Source: Nothophaeocryptopus gaeumannii
Taxonomy: Eukaryota > Ascomycota > Dothideomycetes > Mycosphaerellales > Mycosphaerellaceae
Assembly (NCBI GenBank): GCA_031771865.1
Contig: JASISA010000025.1
Span: 1,240,001 to 1,304,000 of the forward strand
DNA length: 64,000 nucleotides
Reading direction: 5' to 3'
In this document: positions 52,380-64,000 of the stretch, piece by piece
Position numbering within the stretch: the stretch's first letter is position 1
How the letters are laid out: each line of letters opens with the position of its first letter
Position numbers and translations under genes: made by a program
Notes under the pieces: model-generated
Seen by the model: the letters and a program-made list of their open reading frames with translations, nothing else
Told to the model about the DNA's origin: nothing
Database searches by the model: none

Positions 52380-55300
52380 ATGGCGAGCAGAAACGGAGCG
52401 GGCAATGCGCTGCCGGGGTCGATACTGCTGGTGGTGCACGACTTCCAGGCGCGAAGTCCCGATGAGCTCAGCCTGGCCAAAGGCGACCGCATCGAGTTGA
52501 TTGAGAGGTATGTTTGAGACATAGACGGCCATTCGCATACGTGTCCTAATGCCGCATCTTTCTAGGGACGACGACTTCGGGGACGGTTGGTACGCGTAGA
52601 CTTCCATACACTTCCGAAGAGCCGCCCTGTGGCCTGACAGCAGCTGTGTAGGTTCCTTGGCAAGCATTTGACGAACAGCAGCACCGGACTTTTCCCCGAA
52701 GGTATTGTGGTATCCCGTACAGGAGAGAGCATCCCGATCTTGTATAATATCTGACCGTGATGACTCTCATCCATCCGCCGACTACCGCGGCGGTCCTGAG
52801 ACCGAGACTGAGACCGGTGCTAGAATGTTGCTGACTGGCCATACAGTTTATACCACGCCCGCGCCAAAGGGCACGCTGACCAACAACGTCGCCAGCCGGC
52901 TATCACTGGCCCGTGGCAACGATGCTGCTCCCAAGCTTGCTGCGCAGGCAGCTGCTACGTCTCTTGCCGCCCAGTCCACAACATCGACAAGTCCATCCTC
53001 AGGCCAGCAACCGCGCAGTGCCTCGGCGACACAGTCTCTTCCACCCACTGCGGTGGCCGGTGCACAGGCTCTGCTAGCGTCAACGGCGCTTCGAACATCG
53101 CTACCAGCCAATGCCGTAACGGCCGGCCGCACGCTCACCTTCACTTCAGACTCGCCCGTCATGAGCGAGACGCTGTCCGTCATCGACGAGCACATCACCG
53201 ACATGAAGTCGCCGCGTGCCTCATATGCCAATGGCAACAAGCGCGACACCCTCGGAAGCGTCTATTCGAACCCGCAATCGTTGGTCCGCCAATCGTACAT
53301 CGCAGGTGCCGAAACCGATGAGGAAGAGCACCAGCTTCATACTGAAGAAGAGGTTATGGCGTGGACTCCAGCACGTGTCGCGGAGTATCTTGACGACCAT
53401 GGCGTGGAGAAGGCGCATTGCGAGGTCTTCATGGAGCAAGAGATTAGCGGCGAAGTCCTGCTGGCCATGGATCAGAACAGCTTGTTCATCAAAGAGTTCG
53501 AGCTGGGCGCGATTGGACGCAGGTTGAAGACCTGGCATAAGATCAAGGCGCTGCAGGATGAAGTGAAGAGGAGCCTGACACCGAACCGGGATGGCAGTGT
53601 ATCCGAATACTCACATCTGGAACCGGAAGAGAATAGCACCGCAGACGTGGTTAGGAACCGCAGCTCGACTGTCGGCGCCCCGGCTCTACCGAGAGGATTG
53701 ACAACGAAGCGTGCAAGCGGCGACTCCAATGCGTTCAGGGGTGACCAGCAGAATTCTTATCCTGCAGTGTCCGGTGCTTCGAAACGTGGTAGTAGTGGAG
53801 GCGTTTCGGCGCTGCAAGCCATGACCGCCTCTGCACGGTCAGAAAACACCTATAGACCCTCCGCACAGGGCATTCGCAATCTCAATCACTCGCGCCGCCA
53901 CTCCAGCATCGATTCGATTTCAACTGACGGCGCCAATCGAAATGGGCACCGTAAAAAGCCTTCGATCGACCAACGATGGGAGCTTGGAAAATCGACAGGC
54001 GCAGCACACAACTACACAACCAGCATCGACTCGCAGTTTCCCTCGCGAATGTCCAGCTTCATACTGCCTGCTTCGCCGGAGGATCTTGATCGCGGCTACT
54101 TCAGCTCCAGTGAGGCAGATTCGCGATCTCGCAGAAACGTTCTGGCGAAGAGAAACTCGGCGACCGTCAGCCCAATCCAGTCACGAACCGGTAGCATTTT
54201 GCAGAACAACACTTCGGACATGTACCGTGATCGCGATCGCGATCCAGTGAGCCCTATCTTACCCTCGACACATCATACAAATGCGACGAATGCTGTCAAC
54301 AACAAATTTGGCGGTCATCGATCAGCGACCGCGCCGCAAATAATGCCAAACCCAATTCACCCAGTGGTGACGAAACTCGATCATGACAGCAACCAATCTC
54401 TGGACGCGATTGCAAATAGCCCGACAAAATATCCAGGAGATAACGCAAGCGATGCGTCCAGCGACAAGATTGGGCCAGCTCCTAGTCCATCGACGAGAGG
54501 ACGAGGTTTTGGCATGTTCTCTTCTGCAAAGGCCAAAGTGACTGGGCTTCGGTCAATTAGCGATGCGGTGACCAAGGATGAGAAGAGCTCGCCAGTACGG
54601 GCAGACCAGCCATTGAAGTCTCCTACCAGGACAGGGTCTTCAACGCCGAGCACGGAGAACAAAAGTCTTGACTTGAGCAAATCTGATATGAACTCACGCG
54701 CTTCTACTGGATCTGGACAAAATCTTATGCCACCACCGCCAACTAAAAGACCACGTGCGAAGTCGAAGAAATTCACATCAGCTTATACTCGCGGGTTGGA
54801 GAAGAAGTCGCCCGAAGAAGCTTTACAGAATTGCGACTACTCTGGGTGGATGAAGAAGAAGAGCGGATCTCTAATGACGACTTGGAAGACTCGCTTATTC
54901 ATCCTTCGAGGCTGTCGACTCTCTTATTACTACGCGAACGACGATACCGAAGAGAAGGGACTGATTGACATAGCTTTTCACAGGGTCCTTCCGGCACATA
55001 ATGAGACTTTGACTGGACTTCACGCCAATTTGACTGGAGCTGGAGGGCCAACAAGCCCTACGAATGGTTTGACTCCAACCATGGCCGAGAAAGACTTGAG
55101 AGATATACCACCAGCAAAAGCCGAAGAAGGCACCGGCACGTTTATCTTCAAGCTCGTTCCGCCAAAGGCTGGACTCGCTAAGGGCGTCAGCTTCACCAAG
55201 CCGACTGTCCACTACTTTGCTGTCAAATCCCGACAAGAAGGCCGTCTTTGGATGGCCGCGCTCGTGAAAGCAACGATCGACCGAGACGACAACGGCGTAG

Positions 55301-55596
55301 TCACAACGACTTACAACCAGAAGACCATTTCACTCGCTAAGGCCCGAGCTAGGCACGAACGGCCTCCCGCGTTGAAAGATGAAGCTGACGGACGCGTGGA
55401 ACTGGATGCGGGCGATGACGAACTGAGTGAGAAAGGCCTTGGGATAGGTGTACTAGAAGAGCAGGATGCTGCTGTTGCGGGTGCGGAGAACGATGATACC
55501 CAAGACTCTGGATCTGTCCACGCGAGTACCACCGCCACGAACACCGAAAATGAACTGAACGAGAAAGAGCGTGAAGCCGTCGCTCTCAACGCATAA
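52380..55596 (+). CDS. Boi1/Boi2-type polarity protein (SH3-SAM-PH)
   Basis: Four exons: 52380-52507, 52566-52595 (30 nt), 52652-52701 and 52847-55596, 985 residues. Introns (58, 56 and 145 nt) are GT-AG with in-phase joins. The SH3 domain is spread over the first four exons: ILLVVHDFQARSPDELSLAK, GDRIELIER, DDDFGDGWYA, FLGKHLTNSSTGLFPE then VYTTPAPKG. A SAM domain follows at about residues 238-305 (WTPARVAEYLDDHGVEKAHC). The PH domain is at about 730-850 (CDYSGWMKKKSGSLMTTWKT). Long Ser-rich disordered linkers separate them. Boi proteins bind Cdc42/phosphoinositides at growing tips and link polarity to exocytosis. Reading from the open frame at 52705 would add intronic residues before VYTTPAP. 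Confidence 0.9.
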
Positions 55597-55864
55597 CGAC
55601 ATTCTCTAAACGTTTTGAAGCCTAATCTTTTTTGTCTCGAAGCGAAGGCGGAAGGAAGGGCGTCGGGAGGGAAATGGAACCCCATTGCCTGCACGTTCCT
55701 CACGTACCTATATTTGGCGAGTAGTATATCACTACAGGACATTCATATGCAATTCGGAGGCTCTTGATACCCCACAACGCCACAAATCAAGTCGTTGAAA
55801 ATCTATAATCTCTTGTTCATTTCGTTTCAATTCATGTACATTTCTACTTGCGCCGTATCGACCG

Positions 55865-58525
55865 CTAATGCCCTATTCCTCCAGCAACCCAGTCATTCCA
55901 CGCTGGATCACCAGGTGGGGGGAACATGCCCCTATCCTGTTGCTGCTGTTGTTGTTGTTGTCGAGCCGGTGGAGGTGGTTGTTGCTGCTGATTCTGCTCT
56001 CCTCCGTTCTGCTGCCCCTGCCCCTCCAACCGCTGCCTCCTCCTCTGCTCCGCAGCCCTCTGCTGCTGTTGCCGATAATATATGAGGAAAGCAAGCGCAG
56101 CCATCAACCCACCAATAAGCAACGTCTCCATAACCCCATCGTCAATCTCCCCGTCCGCATCCCAGTACTCATCTCCTCCCGGCATGGGGTCATTCGCGTC
56201 CCAGTCATCAGCTTCGAATGCTTCGTTGTAGTATGCTGCGTCCGCTTCGAGGAAATCGTTTATCCATTCGGCGAAAGATCTCCGTTTCTTCTCTGGCTGA
56301 TCATCTTCAATCCCATGCACTCCGCCTCGGGTGACGCCATTCCACCAACTCCTCCAGCGAAGCTTAACAAGGCTCAGTTTCACCGGTAGGTAAGCTTCTT
56401 GGTTCGTCTCGAGGGCTTGGTCGTAGAAACGTTTTGCGAGATGGAAGTCTTGGTCTATGCCGATTCCGTTTTCGTGCATCCAGCCGAGATTCCACATTGC
56501 TTGCGCGGATTGCATGGTGTTGGCTGCTTCCTGGTAGCAGAGTGCAGCGTTTTCGGGGGAGTTTGAGGCGCCGAAGCCGGCGAGGTAGTAGTCGCCCATT
56601 TTTACGAGGGAGTCAATGTTTTGTTGTTTGGCGGAGCGGGTCCAGTGGACGAGAGCCAGGGCCGCATCACCAAGGGCGCTGCTCGCACTGCTAGCTTTTG
56701 CGGATATCCAATTGAGAGGACTCCAGCGAGCTGTTGTCTGCGCCTTGTCGAGGAGCCAGGCTACGTTTGCTTGTGCATTCTCACTCCCCTGTTCAGCCGC
56801 CATAAGGTAGGGCACAAAGGCGCGTGAAGGTTCGCCATCTTCATACGCGTCGGCAGCGTCCGCGAGCGACGACCAGATTGCCTCGGCCTTCTCAACTACT
56901 ATTTTATAGTAGACCGCGGCGTTTCCGCATGATCGATCGCGGCCAATGGCGTTCTGGTTCATCTCGGCCAAGTAGTAAAAAGCTTCAATATGGCTGTTGC
57001 GCGCAGCCAGCTCGAAGTACTTCGTGGCCGTTTGGACGTCTCCTTGGTCCAGGAAGAGCATGCCGAGGTTCGTCTGCGCAACTGCAAGATCTTGATCTGC
57101 TGCGGCGGCGAAAAGCTCTGAAGCCCTGATGGTGTCTTGGTCAACGCCGTATCCGTTGAGGTACATGAGACCAAGACTGTACTGGCACAGTGCATCCCCA
57201 TAGGCCAGACCACGTGTGAACCAAATTCTTGCCTTGCTGAAGCTCTGCTCGGTGCCCTCTCCGCGTAGAAACATCCTACCCAGATACCCCGCGGCCTTCG
57301 AGGCGAGCTTTTCAACCCCGGGCTGTGCGTCCTTCCTGACTTTGCCCGACTGAGACCAGTACTCTCGAGCGATTTCCATGAAGTAACCTTTGGCGACTTT
57401 CAGATCTCTTTTCAAGCCATGCGCGCCATCGTAATGGAGTCTAGCCAGGCCGAATGTCGCCTTAAGGTCGCCCTTGGAGGATTGAAGGTGAAGATACTCC
57501 AGAACATCATCCACATCGGCATAGGCATCACTAGTGACACCACCCTGCTTTGCATTGTGTCCAGCAGATGCTACGCTTGCGCCTTCTCCGTAAACGCCTC
57601 CTTCCTCGTCTGCGATCCTGTACGCATCCCTAAGAAGGCTATGGCCACCAGGAGGCCCGGAGCGATAGTACAGAATGGCCTTGTCCGCCACGCGTTTGTA
57701 CCAGTGGACAGCCTCGTCGCAGTTCCTCGGCGTTGCGATTCCTGCCAGATATCGGTATCCCATCGTCATTTCCGACCGAGTGTTGCCCTGTTCTGCTGCA
57801 AAAGTGTGATATAGCATGCTCTTCGCTTGATCTGTCGGTATCGAAGGAGCCAGCCCAGTCGCATAGAGGAAACCAAGCATGTACTGTGCCGTGCTATTGC
57901 CACTGATGTCCGCCAACTGCTTGTATCTCTTGAACGCTTCATCATAGTTCACCGGATGGGAGAAGTTGCCATAAAAGTTTATCTCAGCCAGGAGATATAT
58001 CGCATCGGCATCGTTTTCGCGCGCGGCATCTTCGAGGAGCTTGGTGGCTTTCGACAGCGGCTGCCCGAGCTTTGGAATTTGTTCGTGGGTCGATGTCGTG
58101 AGGAGGGTCGATTGCTTAGGCGCGTTCATGAACAACAGTACGAATGCTTCCTTCGCGTAGTAGACGGCATTCCCGACTATGCCCTTGGGTTTTCGAACGA
58201 AAGAAGCAAGCTTTGACGTCGTAGGCGGCTTGATCTTCCGCAATATTGATATAGCCTCTCCAACCTCTGGCTTCAATTCATGTATCTCCTCATACGTCCC
58301 TTCCGACTTGAGTGCCGTTGGCTCTACCCATTGCGCTGATTCTGAAGGTGTCGGGCTTTCGCGGACTACACTCTGCTCGTCGATGTTGACATCGTCTAGT
58401 ACGTCGCGGGCGAGAGATACGGCGAAGGATATGCAAAGGACTGCTCGGGTCCATTAGTTTGATTTTCTCGGGCTGCAGTGCTGATGTAGCTTACGCAGCA
58501 GAAGTGGAAGCGTTGGCCGCTTCAT
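55865..58525 (-). CDS. HRD3: Hrd3/Sel1-type ERAD adaptor (Sel1 repeats)
   Basis: Two exons, 58495-58525 and 55865-58440, 868 residues. The intron 58441-58494 (GTAAGC, CTAAT branch, GAGCAG) adds the start MKRPTLPLLLLLCISFAVSLA, an ER signal peptide; the main frame lacks a start ATG of its own. At least ten Sel1-like repeats are visible (AQYMLGFLYATG, SEMTMGYRYLAG, CQYSLGLMYLNGYG, AQTNLGMLFLDQG, AMWNLGWMHENGIG). A TM helix (METLLIGGLMAALAFLIYY) follows near the C-terminus, then a Gln/Pro-rich cytosolic tail. Hrd3 partners the Hrd1 ubiquitin ligase, recruiting misfolded ER substrates through its lumenal repeats. The poly-Gln tract is coded by CAG/CAA runs near 55930-56010. Confidence 0.9.
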
Positions 58526-59008
58526 GATGTATTGGCTGTGGAAATTCTGCGCCGATATCAGGCGATTGATATGACATTACCGCATGCTAGTACCTGTATG
58601 TAGCAGTCGTCATTGTTGCTAGAGGCCAGCTTTCTTTGTGAACCTGAGGCCGACCGGAACATAGCTCGGATACGGAGTCTCGTCGCGTGGCCACACTGGC
58701 AGGATCGACGCCGACGAGCACAGACCACACGTTCAAACTTTATCCGGTTCGTGGACTTCACCACCTTCACAAGCACATGCACCTCCTGTCAACGTATACT
58801 GGTGTGATTTCTTCCGGACCCATCTCCACCTGTCGCCAAGCAGAGAGCCACACTTCAAGACATTGAAAATATCCATACCATCGAACTCAAGCATCTAACG
58901 CAAACCCAAATTATTCTAGCACTATCTCACCACCCGCTCTCCACCACCCCTTCCCAGAAAGTCCCTTTCTTCCTCTCCTCAAACCTCCCGTCCCCAACCC
59001 CCCTCCTC

Positions 59009-59182
59009 CTACTCATTCAACCCCCGCCTTCCCCAATTCTCCACCCTCAAGAAATGCCCTACCTGTCGACAAGTCACAAGCAGGTCTTTGCTGGGTGGCT
59101 TCGCATTCAGCAGTTCGACGTCGACGTCCTTGTTGTAATCGAGGGTGAAAGCGAGCGAGGAAAGACTGGACTGTAACATACC
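59009..59182 (-). CDS. Possible 3' exon(s) of a small unrecognised gene
   Basis: Low-confidence candidate. An open segment ending LVVLAQYETRHHGQ (to 59182) can splice through intron 59129-59181 (GTATGT donor, AACAAG acceptor, 53 nt) in phase 0. It joins exon 59009-59128, coding DVDVELLNAKPPSKDLLVTC and RQVGHFLRVENWGRRGLNE then TAG. The open frame extends upstream to about 59355, but no in-frame ATG is seen, so the 5' end is unresolved. No family recognised. The surrounding 58526-59530 otherwise holds the HRD3 promoter and the Atg2 3' flank. Confidence 0.3.
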   Translation of the reverse strand, partial: GMLQSSLSSLAFTLDYNKDVDVELLNAKPPSKDLLVTCRQVGHFLRVENWGRRGLNE

Positions 59183-59530
59183 TGTCCATGGTGCCGTGTC
59201 TCATATTGCGCCAGAACAACCAATGTCGGTGTCGTTCCAAGGACGTTTAGTGAAAGAATCGAAGTTGGAAGGAAGCAGGAAGATACGCGACGTTTGTGCG
59301 CGGGTAGCGGGCCGTTGCTAACGTGACATGGGAAAGCACTTGTTGCACGTCGCACCTGAAAACCGTCATAGGCTCCTTGCCTCTTTCATTCAATGTCTAT
59401 CAGTCATTCGTAAGAACAGTGGGTATCAACCTATCTCTCAAATGCAACCACAAAACGCCAGCGCTATGCAAGCACCATGTGTCGTCCCAGCGACTCAAGC
59501 AAAACGCCATTCGGTCTCATATCAATCGTA

Positions 59531-62500
59531 TCAGCGTCGTTTGTATTTCTGTAGGAAGAGTCAGCACCAGTCACGGAATGCGTCAGTCTCAAGCGGCAAC
59601 TTACATCATCCACCTTCCTCAAATTGCTGCGATCAATCTGATTCCCAACGCCAAGCAAAGTCGTCCCAACTGCTCGCGTAGCGCCAATGACGGGCCTGAG
59701 AATGACGGTCGGCGCATGCTTCACGACCGCCCCAGCTACACCTCCCGGACCGCGACTCTCCAATACCTCGCCTTGCACGGCAATGAGAGCATCCTTCGCG
59801 GTCAACAAATCATGCTCCAAGTGCCGTCTTGCAAATCGAAGACCTTGTAGTACTCCCAGAGGCTGATTAGCGTACGCAGAGACAGCGCGCTGCTCTGGCT
59901 CATCATCATCAGATGCGACGTCATGCCAGCCTTGTTCGGAAGACACTCTACGACTCAGACCTGATCTGCATGAAGCAGCTTCCGGCGAGAGGAGCTCTTC
60001 AGCGTGTGAGAGCATGGTCTGCGTGCCCAGTGCGACTTTGGCGCCGAGGCGAGCAAGTTCGGACGCAGTCGTCTTGCCGAAGTGGAATGCGCCTTTCTGG
60101 ATGCTTCGAACGATACGTCCGTCTTTTCTGTACTCGCGCACTGGAATGGCAACGACGTCTCGCATGCCAGTGCCAATATTAACCAGACTGCGAACAGGCG
60201 CGAGACCCGCCAGTACCCTTGGTAGCTGGTTGCGTTTGATGTCCGGCATCCACACTGCATTGAGCGTATCATGAAGAGTGTCAAATCCGCGAAGACCATA
60301 CACGATCGCGTGCTTCAGGCGTATGTTGCAACCCTCCAGGGTGATGAAGTTCATGAATTCTGTCGTCTTGCCAGATCGGATGCCAGCATAGTCGACGTTC
60401 TTCGGTTTGTAATCCAGACACATATCCACAGTGTCGACTTCAATACGCTGAATGAACGGTGGCTCGCCTGGCTCGGCTGCGGTGGCAGTCTCCGGGTCCT
60501 TGAACTCGAAGAAGCGGGTGATAAAATCCAGCGCGTCCTGGTCAACGTGTAACCTGAGCGGCAGCACCGAAACGTGGAGGACGATCTCAGAAGCGGAGTG
60601 GCTTTCAAGCGTTTTCACAGTGTCAAGCTCAATGTGGAACATCGGCTTGGACATTTCCCGCGCACTTGGATCGTTGTTGAGGTGTGTCAAAAACTTGCGC
60701 CAGGTCGAAGTCGGCACCTTGTCAAAGATTTCCAAGTCTTTGATGCGAAGATCCACGGAGCTGACAACTTCGCCGCCGCCAGGAGGCATTACAACGACAT
60801 CAGCGGAAACCTCTTTGAGCTCGAACGCAATCTTGTGGTTTCTGCTACGGCCCAGCTTCAGACGTCTGCGCTGCCGATGACGGGGTTGGCCAGATGCTGA
60901 ATATGTAGTGGGCCTCGAAATCCCAGACACAGGTATACTCTCGGTCTCGCTGACTTGATCATCTATGCCGCGATTGATCTGCCTCCGCAGCTCTTGAGCA
61001 TCATGGTCGGTAGGAACTCCGATGTAGATTGAGTTGAACAAAAAGTCCCCAATGACTGATTCGTCTTCTTCGCGGTCTTGTAAAGACTGTCGCCTTCTGG
61101 CCTTTCGCTCCTCTGCTCGCATTTCGACCTGCTCGACAGCGTCGACAATACCATCTCTAGTTCGTTGCCAATCGTAGCCATCATGAATATGCCAGATAAC
61201 GTGGAAGTCTCGAATTCGTAAGCGGAAAGGCACCCGCCGTTTTGCTTTCCCATTGTGCTTCCCGCGTCCTCCAACGTTGGGTGCGTTAAATCGATTCTGC
61301 GTTCCCAGAGCTTGCTGTCCGCTACCGAGAGCGTCGAAGCCCAAGTCTTCGATCTCATACAGACCCAGATCGACCGGCTCATCATTAATAGCTGGCTTGG
61401 CCTGCCTGTTGAGGTCTCTCATCAAGGCTGCATCCCCGAGGGGAGCGTCGGTAGGGGATATGGTCATTTCGAAAGGATCTTCCTCGAGTAGACTCTCTGC
61501 TGTCTCGGGGTAGTCATCCCCAACTGTGCTCTCCTTTTCTCCTTCGTCATCCATTCCGAACACGCCACTCACAGGACCATATAGGCTAGACGTCATCTCA
61601 GACTCTGCCAGAAGTGCATTAGTCTGCTCTTCATCAAGAGCAGAGACTCCGAGCAAATCTTCCGGACCTTCATCTTCAGGGTCTTGTTCAACATCGAAAA
61701 GCGTTTCTGGAATCTCCTCTGGCTGGACGAATGGGTCGCCAGTGAAGGAAGCCATCATGTCCTCGATCGGCATTGGTTGAGTCAGGTACTTAGGTTCCTT
61801 ATTTGGTGGTGTCGGCGGTGCCAGGCCAGCAAGCGTGGCGACCAAGGTTTGGGTAGAGTCGGCGCAGGTCTCAAGCAACAGAAGTTCGTTCTTCACATCT
61901 ACTTCCACCGTCTTCGAACCCATTGCAGGCATAGAGTCCGCAGCGCGAAAGGCGATTTCAGCGGACATAATCGAGCCAACTGACACAAAGCCCTGCTTAA
62001 CAAGAGAATTCGCAAGCTGCTGAGTGGTGTTTGTGTTCACTGGCGCAGCGCTTGGTGGAGGAGGGTCACTTGACTCCTTTGTCAGGCGGTCCGTGATGAA
62101 CAACGCTGCTTTGCGGAGCTCCAACTTCGCGGTCATGGTGTCTCCAGGCGGCACGGTAGTAGAGACGTGGACGTTCGAAAGCACGAGCAAAGCCTTAGAT
62201 GGCAGCTTTTGAGGGCTCAGGCCGATGGCAGAGTCGTGAACAAGCAAACTGATGTTCATTTTTTTCTGCGAGCTGCTTGATAGATCACTCGCAGGGCTCC
62301 TCTCAAGCTTCCTCGGTGGGTCGATCGTGGCAAGATTTGCGACGGATTGAGCCAGGCTGGTCACCAGCTCTTCGGGCTCCACGGGTTTGTCAATGCCAGT
62401 CAGCGCCAACATCAGGGGCACGCTATACTCCACGCAAATGTTGAATAGCTTGACTTTGACAGTAGGCTCGACTTCGTCGCCTAGCATGCGCGCCATTACA

Positions 62501-64000
62501 ACCGGGAGATTCTCGGAGCCAGCCAATGGAATCAGAGGATGCACGAGCTCAGCCCCACCAGATTGGCGAGCGAAAATCGTCCCGATCGAGAACGCGAGCA
62601 GAGCTGGCAATCCAACATGCGCCAAGTGGAGATCTTGAATGGCAACTCTGAGAGTTCCAAATCGTTCGTTCACGGGTATGCGAGCTTCTGCATCCTTCAC
62701 GCGCAGCAGAGTCAGAAGGCCAGGTCGCTCATCTTCTGGTAGATACTTCGTGACGGCAGACAATTTTGCCAAGTCTTCACCAAGCGCAGTCAGTGTTGAA
62801 ACACAGTCCCAATTATCAACTTTGACCTTAATGTCTCCAACAGTGGTGCGCAAGAGCGATCCTTTCCGACGTTGGCGAAGCAGGGTGTCAATAAGAATAT
62901 CGCCGTCATCGTCGTACTGATCTTCGGCAGGCGTAAGTAGGGATAGGAGCCGTTCGAGGTCCTTCTCCAGAGGCATAGGAAGAAACTCTACTCGGAGAGT
63001 AGCTAAGTCGATCGACAACGGCGCCGGACCAGGTTGCTCATCCTCCTTGTGCGGACCGCTCAACCGGACATGCTCAATGGTGGCGATTACACCCTGCTCG
63101 CGATAGACAGTCTTCAAAGTGGTGGTTCGCGCAGCGAGTGAACAGGAAGGAGCACGAAGTGTGGCAATGGCACCAGCAATGCGTGCGTTGACCTTCAGCT
63201 CAGCACCTGTCTTCACTAGAACCGGACCCGTATGCTCGTCGAATCGAACAGCTTTGGACTTGGTTGATGCCGGAGAAGACGCACCACTCTCAGACAGGAC
63301 AGAGCTGCCAAGTTCAAGCATGCCGCTGAGACCACCGAAAGCCGCAAAGGTATCGTCGATAGCGATCAGGTCTAAAGTCAGATTCACAGACGTAGTCTGT
63401 ACGGAGACGTCCGTCACAGGACGTCTGGCTGCGACTTTGTTCTGAACGACCTTGACAGCAAGTGCAGGCACTTCGTCAGTCAAGTCTTGCGAGCGCATAA
63501 CACTGCTTGCTCCGTTGCCCTCGTCAAAGGATAGCAGGTCTTTGCCTCCAAGCAAGACACCGAGGCCGCCAATCTGCAGCAAGACCTCTCCAGCCATGGT
63601 GAACTGCACATCGTCGCATCCAAGCTCCAAAATATTGCTATCCAAAGCCTCTTGCTTGTTTGCCAGTACCACGTGCTGGTCAATCCTTTCCGCAAATGAG
63701 AGGCGTATTTGCTGAAGGTGAAGGGAGAACGGATTCGACGATGCGGAAGGTGGCTGTCGCTTTGACTTAGACTTTGCAGCCTTTTCTGTGGTGGTCACAG
63801 ACGCTAGCGCTTGGCTTGCAACCGCATACATCAGCCGTGCGCTTGAGATGTCAAGTTGAGCATGGATCGTGCCGACAGAGATCTCAATTGAGGAAGCTTC
63901 TTTTGTCTTGCTGGGTTCTCGCGGCGCCCAAAGGACGCTGTTTAGCTCTGGATGAATAGAACTCGCCCCTTTGCGACGTGACCTGCTGAGATCCGAGTAA
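59531..64000 (-). CDS. ATG2: Atg2, autophagy lipid-transfer protein (5'-partial)
   Basis: Runs off the right edge; the frame is still open at 64000, so the N-terminus is missing. ATG 63831 is internal: coding residues precede it (for example SIEISVGTIHAQLDISSARL). Large exon 59605 to beyond 64000 and a last exon 59531-59548 encoding only KYKRR plus stop; intron 59549-59604 is GTAAGT to CTACAG. About 1470 residues are present. Atg2-specific stretches include the APT1/ATG2_CAD region VSVQTTSVNLTLDLIAIDDT, FRLRIRDFHVIWHIHDGYDW and RTRDGIVDAVEQVE, and the C-terminal domain with IRLKHAIVYGLRGFDTLHDT. Atg2 bridges ER exit sites and the phagophore and transfers lipids for autophagosome growth. An acidic, disordered insert lies at about 61290-61800. 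Confidence 0.93.

Noticed and set aside
52705..52846. Apparent N-terminus beginning at 52705 for the Boi-type gene
   Set aside because: This is intron 3; upstream exons 52380-52701 encode the SH3 domain and join in phase at 52847.
55930..56075. Possible microsatellite or CRISPR-like repeat
   Set aside because: CTG/TTG runs are the poly-Gln codons of the Hrd3 tail; there are no spacer-repeat units.
63829..63831. ATG at 63831 as start of Atg2
   Set aside because: The frame remains open and coding-like to the window edge, so this Met is internal.
1..64000. tRNA, rRNA or intact transposon genes
   Set aside because: No tRNA B-box-like GTTCGANNCC with cloverleaf context, no rRNA blocks and no transposase or reverse-transcriptase motifs were recognised by eye. 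A tRNAscan or repeat-library search would be decisive.

Overview
The window is nuclear DNA of a filamentous ascomycete (Pezizomycotina; the gene set fits Dothideomycetes, but the class is an inference). The evidence is GT-AG introns of about 45-145 nt with CTAAC/CTGAC-like branch sites, Zn2Cys6 and WetA-type regulators, a Boi-type SH3-SAM-PH protein, multiple MFS and P450 genes, and one AT-rich block with the signature of repeat-induced point mutation (RIP). No bacterial-style operons, tRNA or rRNA genes, intact transposons or CRISPR arrays were seen. Most genes were rebuilt across introns by reading splice sites, branch sites and phase, so several starts and ends differ from the longest open frames.

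Layout. 1-10.2 kb: the 3' end of a JmjC (JMJD5-like) hydroxylase, a DHA1-type MFS transporter, a 3.8 kb gene-poor stretch, then two convergent cytochrome P450 genes, the second resembling phenylacetate hydroxylases. 11.4-24 kb: an RBR (RING-IBR-RING) ubiquitin ligase with an extra zinc module lying in frame after its stop, an AYR1-like SDR, a Bim1/X325-type secreted copper-protein homologue, a spliced 88-residue Cys-x-x-Cys repeat protein, a seven-exon Ser/Thr-rich secreted protein, a decayed DAL5-type MFS pseudogene and an aquaglyceroporin. 25-44 kb: housekeeping and signalling genes. These are CDC45 (with three ACGCGT boxes upstream), PRPP synthetase, a divergent Rho-like GTPase, an uncharacterised LPPEIR-motif protein, a four-span membrane protein, a phospholipase D-like protein, an Nha1/Sod2-type Na+/H+ antiporter, a DUF7053-type protein with twin CxC-x4-H-x3-C motifs, and the conidiation regulator WetA. 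42-47 kb: a Baeyer-Villiger-type monooxygenase divergent from a Zn2Cys6 factor. 47-64 kb: an SP-RING SUMO ligase, a RIP-like AT island, a Boi1/2-type polarity protein, the ERAD factor Hrd3/Sel1, and the C-terminal 1.47 kb-codon portion of Atg2 running off the right edge.

How the genes relate. There is no polyketide, NRPS or terpene backbone, so this is not a classical metabolite cluster. The P450 pair with the MFS gene, and the monooxygenase with its divergent regulator, could be small catabolic or detoxification modules. Protein quality control and modification is well represented (RBR ligase, SP-RING SUMO ligase, Hrd3, Atg2). Three convergent gene pairs end only 3-25 bp apart, so their 3' UTRs must overlap.
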